A stretch of 39,889 bases of DNA from NCBI GenBank assembly GCA_964533785.1, contig CAZHNG010000013.1, positions 1 to 39,889 on the forward strand. Reading direction: 5' to 3'. A program made the position numbers and the translations under genes. Below the pieces are notes generated by a model that worked only from the letters and a program-made list of their open reading frames with translations, searched no databases and was not told the origin of the DNA. Every line of letters starts with the position of its first letter. Position 1 is the stretch's first letter. Positions 35,131 to 39,889 of the stretch are shown piece after piece. This DNA is from JANQRV01 sp964533785 (GTDB lineage Bacteria; Bacteroidota; Bacteroidia; Chitinophagales; Saprospiraceae).

Positions 35131-35871
35131 TCATTCCGCGATCAATTCCTTCGCTGCCCGTTTTTTCTTTCGTCCTTCGTTCAATTTAAAAGAAAAGCCT
35201 TCTTCCATGAATTTTTCGTATTTCTTACGGTCAAATTTATAAAGCTTGGCAGGGCGATGGGCCACTCCTTCTTGTAATTCTTCAAGATCGATGAGCAAGT
35301 CCATGGAGAGTATTTTTTTGCGAAAGTTGCGTTTATCCAACTCCGTTTGATAAATGGCTTCATAAAGATGTTGAAGTTTCGTTAGGGTGAATTTAGGTGG
35401 GAGTAACTCAAAACCAATTGGTTGAATCCTGGCTAATCGTTGTAATCGTTCAAAACAGGTTTGCAGGATCTCGTCGTGGTCAAAGGCTAGGTCTTTAGCT
35501 TTAGAGACGGAATGCCATTTTGCTTGTGCGGCGACGGTAGCCGAAGGGCTCAATTTGTAATTACTAATTTTAACCAGGGAAAAATAGGCTACTGTAATGA
35601 CCCTTCCCGCCGGATGGCGGTTTACTGCACCAAAGGTCTTTACTTGTTCCAGAAAGACGTTTTTAACTCCGGTAAGTTCTTCCAACACTCTGATGGCGGC
35701 TTTGTCCAGGTCTTCATCTGCTTTGACAAAATAACCCGGAAGTGCCCAGTGATCGACAAAAGGCTCCTCTCCTCTTTTTATGAGCAGTACTTTGATATCG
35801 GCATCATCAAATCCAAAAATAACATTATCAACCGTAAAGGCTGATTTAAAGTAAGTCTGTAATTCTATCAT
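35131..35871 (-). CDS. Nudix-domain transcriptional regulator (NrtR/AraR-like)
   Basis: 246 residues. The N-terminal half is a Nudix domain (LLIKRGEEPF, HWALPGYFV, RVLEELTG) and the C-terminal half a winged-helix-like region (PPKFTLTKLQHLYEAI, NFRKKILSMDLLIDLEE, AHRPAKLYKFD) as in NrtR-type repressors, some of which control sugar use in Bacteroidota. The Nudix box is degenerate: the usual G-x5-E-x7-R-E-U-x-E-E-x-G has Tyr47 for Gly, Val62 for the first Glu of REU, and Leu66 for the last Glu, while Glu53, Arg61, Glu65 and Gly68 remain. That fits ligand sensing rather than hydrolysis. ATG at 35871. Confidence 0.85.
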   Translation of the reverse strand: MIELQTYFKSAFTVDNVIFGFDDADIKVLLIKRGEEPFVDHWALPGYFVKADEDLDKAAIRVLEELTGVKNVFLEQVKTFGAVNRHPAGRVITVAYFSLVKISNYKLSPSATVAAQAKWHSVSKAKDLAFDHDEILQTCFERLQRLARIQPIGFELLPPKFTLTKLQHLYEAIYQTELDKRNFRKKILSMDLLIDLEELQEGVAHRPAKLYKFDRKKYEKFMEEGFSFKLNEGRKKKRAAKELIAE

Positions 35872-36040
35872 GTGTAATCGGCTAAAAGCGGTTTGAAAGT
35901 CGTCCGGCTAATATATTGGTTTTCAAATTTTTTATGAAAACTAGGTATGATTATTTTATTTTTTATTGAAGGTTTAGCCGGAAAAAGTTTTTTATTACTT
36001 GAAGCAAACCACTCTTTAATTATTGATTCGGCTACTTACT

Positions 36041-36080
36041 TCCCATCATTGCCCATCATTTCCCTTCTTTTCCCATCGAG
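36041..36080. repeat. Four phased 10-base repeats between the Nudix regulator and comEC
   Basis: The top strand reads TCCCATCATT, GCCCATCATT, TCCCTTCTTT, TCCCATCGAG, a period of exactly 10 with a shared CCCATCATT-like core. Such phasing puts the same face of DNA at each unit and suits a cooperative regulator. The rest of the 290-base gap from 35872 to 36161 shows only the hairpin at 36133. Confidence 0.55.
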
Positions 36081-36132
36081 CAAAGCGCTGTCAATCTAAT
36101 TTTATCCTGCTAAAACAAACTTGCTGTTAGGC

Positions 36133-36153
36133 AAGCATTTTTTAATGCTTTTT
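36133..36153 (+). promoter_or_regulatory. Terminator-like hairpin in the comEC leader
   Basis: AAGCATT (36133-36139), loop TTTT, AATGCTT (36144-36150), then TTT. It ends about nine bases before the comEC ATG at 36162, so it could attenuate transcription or block ribosome entry. Confidence 0.4.
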
Positions 36154-36161
36154 ACAGGAAA

Positions 36162-38252
36162 ATGATTTGGAGATCTATACCTTTTGTAAGACTGCTTTTT
36201 CCCTATTTGCTCGGAGATGTGGTTATGATATTATTTGAATGGCAAATTGTCAGCAAAATATTTTTGACCTGTTTCGGGTTGCTTATTCTTCTTTTGGTGC
36301 TCGTTCATCGTTTGAAGATCGCTTACAGCTACCGTTGGTCTTTTGGTGTGCTGTTGTGCTTTATTATTGGCATCACAGGCATGCTGAACGCCTATTTTTA
36401 CTATGAATTGAACTGGACAAACCATTATTCCCACCATTTGACTGATGAAAATTGTATGGTCGGGACAGTAAAGACAGTAAGGCCCGGAAGCAAGTATCTT
36501 AGCCTGTCGTTGGAAGTGAAAAAAATCGACCGGCATCGATCTACGGTATCCGGTAATTTATTGGTTTACCTGCCGGTTGATACGCTCCATAAAAAAATAA
36601 CGGTCGGGAGTGAATTGGTGATGACCGCAAAAGTTTTACCTATTGCCGCTCCGAAAAACCCGCAAGCATTTGACTTCAGTCGGTACATGCATACGCAGAA
36701 TGTGCATTACCAGGCATTTTTGAAGCCGGGTAATTGGCAAGTTACCGCCGGCGTGAAAACTAAAAAATTAAAACGTGTGGCAAGGGAGATACAGGGATGT
36801 TTACTAAATGTTTTGCAACGACACTTGCGTCAGGAAGATCTTTATGCCATTGCAGCGGCACTCGTACTGGGTGATAAGGCTGCGATTGATGAAGAACTCC
36901 GTTCGGCGTATGCCAATACAGGAGCTATGCACGTACTGGCGGTGTCAGGTCTGCACGTGGGGCTGTTGTATATGGGATTGGGTTTTCTGTTGAAAAACGT
37001 TTCGAAAAATTCAGTGATCGGCAGTTTTTTCAAAGCACTTATTCCTCTTGTCGTGATTTGGGCATTTGCTTTTATTTCAGGAGCATCGGCCTCAGTGTTA
37101 AGGGCGGCCACCATGTTTTCCTTTTTTGTTGTTGCAAAAGCGATCAAAAGAGATGGTAATGTATACAACATCCTGGCGGCGTCTGCATTTTGTCTGCTCT
37201 TAATTAACCCTTATGCCATAATGGATGTCGGCTTTCAGTTGTCCTACCTGGCGTTACTGGGAATTATTTTTTTTCAAAGAAAGATTTACCGGTTCATCTT
37301 TCTAAAGAATAAATGGGGGGATCACATTTGGAAATTGATCAGTGTAGGCATTGCTGCTCAGCTTACCACTTTTCCGTTGACCATTTTTTATTTTCATCAA
37401 TTCCCGCTCTACTTCTGGTTGTCGGGGGTTATTGTCGTTCCCGCTGCCGCTCTGATACTAAGTTTGGGTATGTTGCTTTTCCTGGTTAATTGTATTCCAA
37501 TAGCCGGTCTGATCGTCGGTAAGGCTTTAACGATGGTGATTTGGGGCGTTAATTCCTTGATCTTCGGTATTTCTCAATTACCGCAAAGTACCATTGGAGG
37601 TATATGGATAGATGTTTGGCAATTGGCATTGCTGTATTTTTCCTTGGTTTGTTTGATGGTTTTTACGGCTTGTAAACGGAAGTTATACGTCTGGTTAGGC
37701 TTGGCCGGACTCCTGTTAGTTGGAGGTTATAATGTTTGGACACATTACCAGTCAGAAATACAACAGGAAATCGTCGTTTATCACCGTCCCGGAGGATCGC
37801 TTGTCGAATGTTTTCATGGCAAAATGGTTTATAGTTTCTCTAGCCCGGCCGTTTCCAACAAAGAGCTGGCGTATGTGAACCAAAATTACCATTGGTTCAA
37901 CAAAGTCAAGGCTGTTAACCACTACGATTTGAATCCACTGGCATTAGAGGCTTCGGGCTTATGGGGCAGCAATTATTTTTTGCAGTTTTTCGACTGCACA
38001 TTAGCCATCGTAGATTCTACTTTTGAGTACCAGCGTGCAAAATACCCTTTAAGTGTTGATTACGTGCTGCTAAGCGGTAGGCAACGGGTAGATTTTACGG
38101 CAATCGCAAAAGTTTTTGATCCGCAACTTGTAATACTGGATGCTTCAAATCCTTACTGGGTTACCAGGAAATGGAAAGCACAGGCGGAGCAACAGGGGAT
38201 GGCTTGTGTAGATATTAATGAAGAAGGGGCTTTGGTGATTGAGGTTCGATGA
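36162..38252 (+). CDS. comEC: DNA uptake channel protein ComEC/Rec2
   Basis: 696 residues. ComEC forms the inner-membrane channel that takes up single-stranded DNA during transformation. Two N-terminal helices and a DUF4131-like beta domain come first, then the multi-helix competence domain with MHVLAVSGLHVG (about residues 253-264), GASASVLRAATMF and NPYAIMDVGFQLSYLALLGI. The C-terminal part from about 540 (EIVVYHRPGGSLVE...) is a short beta-lactamase-like remnant without the metal-binding HxHxDH, as is usual for Bacteroidota forms. A ComEA-like gene follows after a repeat-flanked gap, and dprA lies elsewhere in the window. Confidence 0.94.
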   Translation: MIWRSIPFVRLLFPYLLGDVVMILFEWQIVSKIFLTCFGLLILLLVLVHRLKIAYSYRWSFGVLLCFIIGITGMLNAYFYYELNWTNHYSHHLTDENCMVGTVKTVRPGSKYLSLSLEVKKIDRHRSTVSGNLLVYLPVDTLHKKITVGSELVMTAKVLPIAAPKNPQAFDFSRYMHTQNVHYQAFLKPGNWQVTAGVKTKKLKRVAREIQGCLLNVLQRHLRQEDLYAIAAALVLGDKAAIDEELRSAYANTGAMHVLAVSGLHVGLLYMGLGFLLKNVSKNSVIGSFFKALIPLVVIWAFAFISGASASVLRAATMFSFFVVAKAIKRDGNVYNILAASAFCLLLINPYAIMDVGFQLSYLALLGIIFFQRKIYRFIFLKNKWGDHIWKLISVGIAAQLTTFPLTIFYFHQFPLYFWLSGVIVVPAAALILSLGMLLFLVNCIPIAGLIVGKALTMVIWGVNSLIFGISQLPQSTIGGIWIDVWQLALLYFSLVCLMVFTACKRKLYVWLGLAGLLLVGGYNVWTHYQSEIQQEIVVYHRPGGSLVECFHGKMVYSFSSPAVSNKELAYVNQNYHWFNKVKAVNHYDLNPLALEASGLWGSNYFLQFFDCTLAIVDSTFEYQRAKYPLSVDYVLLSGRQRVDFTAIAKVFDPQLVILDASNPYWVTRKWKAQAEQQGMACVDINEEGALVIEVR

Positions 38253-38255
38253 GGG

Positions 38256-38465
38256 GCAACACTGACGCTTCGGTCAGGATTGAGGGAATAACACTGACGT
38301 TGCAACTTGGNNNNNNNNNNNNNNNNNNNNNNNNNNNNNNNNNNNNNNNNNNNNNNNNNNNNNNNNNNNNNNNNNNNNNNNNNNNNNNNNNNNNNNNNNN
38401 NNNNNNNNNNGCAACACTGACGCTTCGGTCAGGATTGAGGGAATAACACTGACGTTGCAACTTGG
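38256..38465. repeat. Identical 55-base direct repeats around a 100-N gap
   Basis: The copy at 38256-38310 is identical to that at 38411-38465, with N at 38311-38410. Inside each copy the core AACACTGACG occurs twice, and CTGAC-GCTTCG-GTCAG can form a small hairpin. This is either an unresolved tandem array or two contig ends that overlap but were not merged. It lies between the comEC stop and the ComEA-like start. Confidence 0.85.
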
Positions 38466-38544
38466 GGAATACTTTTAAGCATGGGTTTCTATTCGATACG
38501 GTACCGATCAGCCTTAATTTTTAAAATTATTTAACTTTTTTTCA

Positions 38545-39693
38545 ATGAAAAATACAGACGGATGGAAGGATGTTTTTTACTTCACTAAACCGGAGCGCAA
38601 CGGGATCATTGTTTTGATTTTTTTTTGCATCGGCCTGTTTTTGGTGCCTCACTTTTGGGGTCATTTTTTTCAACCTCCTCCGGTTGATCATGCCTATTTT
38701 CAGCAAGAAGTAAGCGCTTTTTTATCAAATGAAGAAAAAGAGGACGCCTCCTCAGATACTTTGCCTTTGTTTTATTTTGATCCGAATACGGCATCTAAAT
38801 CCGAATTAATCAAATTAGGCCTTTCGGAAAAGACGGCTTCGACTATTCTGAAGTTTCGGCAAAAAGGCGGTAAGTTCTATCAACCGGATGATCTCAGCAA
38901 AATCTATAATTTACCAGAGAAGGATTATAAGCGCTTGTTCAGTTATATTCGTATCTCAAGTTCAACTTTGGAGGTATCATCTCCGGAAACGAGACCGGAA
39001 GGAAAACCTGTGAAAGCACGTTTTTCCCAAATGGAATGGAAGCCGTTTGATCCCAATCAGGTTCCTAAACAACAGTTGGTAGCGATGGGAGTACCTGGGA
39101 AAATCGCCAATACCTGGGCGAATTTCAGAGACAAAGGGGGGCGGTTTTATAAGCCTGAGGATGTACGGAAGATCTATGGCCTTACGGATGACTTATACCG
39201 GCAAATGCAGCCGTACATTGTAATGGAAGACTCATCAGCGGTAGCTTTTATTTCAAAGAAAGCGGCTTCCAATCCACCTGAACTGCAAAGAGCATTAGTA
39301 GCGATAGACGTCAACCGGGCTTCCGTAGAAGAATGGCAAAAGTTGTCGGGCATTGGGCCGGTGCTTTCCAATCGCATCGTGAAGTTCAGGGAAAAACTGG
39401 GAGGATTTATTAGCGTTGAGCAGGTGGCAGAAACCTATAATCTGCCAGACAGTACCTTTCAAAAGATCAAACCCCAACTGCGTTGGTCGTCCCCTCAAAA
39501 TCTAATTAAAATTAACTTCGCCACGGAAGAAGAATTGGCGGCTCACCCCTACATCAATTGGAAACAAGCCGGCGTGATTATCAAGTACCGCAACAATCAC
39601 GGCCCATTTAATAGTCCGGAAGACTTTCAAAAGGTCAGGGTATTGTCGGCAGAACAACATAAAAAGTTGGCGCCTTATCTCAAATTTGATTGA
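38545..39693 (+). CDS. ComEA-like membrane protein with four helix-hairpin-helix modules
   Basis: 382 residues. One membrane helix (about residues 20-36, IIVLIFFCIGLFLVPHF) is followed by four ComEA-type HhH modules starting near residues 78 (FDPNTASKSELIKLGL), 168 (FDPNQVPKQQLVAMGV), 254 (IDVNRASVEEWQKLSGIGPV) and 323 (INFATEEELAAHPYI). Each has the K.F/R.K.G.F...E...IYGL or related second half. The third keeps the best LSGIGP hairpin. ComEA proteins bind incoming double-stranded DNA at the outer face of the inner membrane, and most have one or two such motifs. It is on the same strand as comEC. A structural role unrelated to uptake is possible. Confidence 0.88.
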   Translation: MKNTDGWKDVFYFTKPERNGIIVLIFFCIGLFLVPHFWGHFFQPPPVDHAYFQQEVSAFLSNEEKEDASSDTLPLFYFDPNTASKSELIKLGLSEKTASTILKFRQKGGKFYQPDDLSKIYNLPEKDYKRLFSYIRISSSTLEVSSPETRPEGKPVKARFSQMEWKPFDPNQVPKQQLVAMGVPGKIANTWANFRDKGGRFYKPEDVRKIYGLTDDLYRQMQPYIVMEDSSAVAFISKKAASNPPELQRALVAIDVNRASVEEWQKLSGIGPVLSNRIVKFREKLGGFISVEQVAETYNLPDSTFQKIKPQLRWSSPQNLIKINFATEEELAAHPYINWKQAGVIIKYRNNHGPFNSPEDFQKVRVLSAEQHKKLAPYLKFD

Positions 39694-39790
39694 TGCTGGT
39701 CTTTTGTCGATTTTCTGTCGGGTTTTAGCCTAAAAAGTGGAAGAAAAGTTAGTTATGAAGTTTATTAATACTAATTATTTAAACAACTGC

Positions 39791-39889
39791 ACTTTTGACG
39801 CTAGACGCTAGACGCTAGATTTTAGACAACAAAAAGCTGATATTCAATGGATATCAATTTTTCAGAATAAATAAAATTTCCGTTGATTG
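39791..39889 (-). repeat. Right copy of terminal inverted repeat
   Basis: The reverse complement matches the left end of the window almost base for base, with three CGCTAGA heptamers (39797-39819) against two on the left. The copy runs to the last base, so it may continue beyond the window. It begins about 100 bases after the ComEA-like stop. Confidence 0.85.

Noticed and set aside
36162..38252. Truncated comEC because the beta-lactamase metal motif is absent
   Set aside because: Bacteroidota ComEC proteins commonly lack the full metal-binding end, and the membrane core is complete.
2..39889. A 40-kb transposon or integrative element bounded by inverted repeats
   Set aside because: The content is mostly housekeeping genes (lepA, lipA, recR, pdhC, dprA) and there is no transposase or integrase; a dispersed repeat at assembly breaks is simpler.

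Overview
The window looks like one contig or scaffold from a Bacteroidota genome, most likely a gliding or surface-associated member of the Saprospiria; the phylum is well supported, the lower rank is inference. The reasons are a SprE/PorW lipoprotein, a PorP/SprF protein, a TPR-PD40-OmpA protein and a giant adhesin with a gliding-motility-type C-terminal sorting domain (all parts of the type IX secretion system, T9SS), together with TTG/TTTG-N19-20-TAnnTTTG promoters, absence of clear Shine-Dalgarno sequences, and many short secreted or lipoproteins without recognisable families. I see no rRNA, tRNA, CRISPR array or transposase.

Layout. 1-5.1 kb: sprE, an overlapping gene with a DVDD motif, and a membrane-anchored GH73-like protein whose catalytic Glu position is Leu. 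5.1-8.0 kb: an SH3b membrane protein, dprA, and an alkaline-phosphatase-family lipoprotein that has lost all three ligands of one zinc site. 8.2-12.1 kb: lipA, a secreted barrel-like protein, a small membrane protein and a TlpA-like thioredoxin lipoprotein or periplasmic protein. 12.5-17.1 kb, all on the minus strand: recR, then ptuA-ptuB (a Septu-type antiphage module) and a membrane glycosyltransferase. 17.3-20.0 kb: pyruvate dehydrogenase E2 and a secreted parallel beta-helix protein. 20.6-30.3 kb: a T9SS cassette of PorP/SprF-like protein, OmpA-like protein (broken by a 10-N gap) and a 1990-residue adhesin with nine two-domain repeats. 30.5-33.1 kb: a lipoprotein, a long palindromic element and two small exported proteins. 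33.3-39.7 kb: lepA, a Nudix-like regulator with a degenerate Nudix box, comEC, and a four-module ComEA-like HhH protein.

Functional themes. (1) T9SS surface display: SprE plus a PorP-OmpA-adhesin cassette. (2) DNA uptake: comEC, ComEA-like HhH protein and dprA. (3) Defence: Septu genes 20 nt downstream of recR. (4) Several family members with altered catalytic residues (alkaline phosphatase, GH73, Nudix).

Structural oddities. The two ends of the window carry the same ~90-bp repeat in inverted orientation, including a variable number of TCTAGCG heptamers. This is best explained as a dispersed repeat family at which the assembly stopped. A 100-N gap between comEC and the ComEA-like gene is flanked by identical 55-bp copies, and a 162-bp imperfect palindrome lies at 31.5-31.7 kb.
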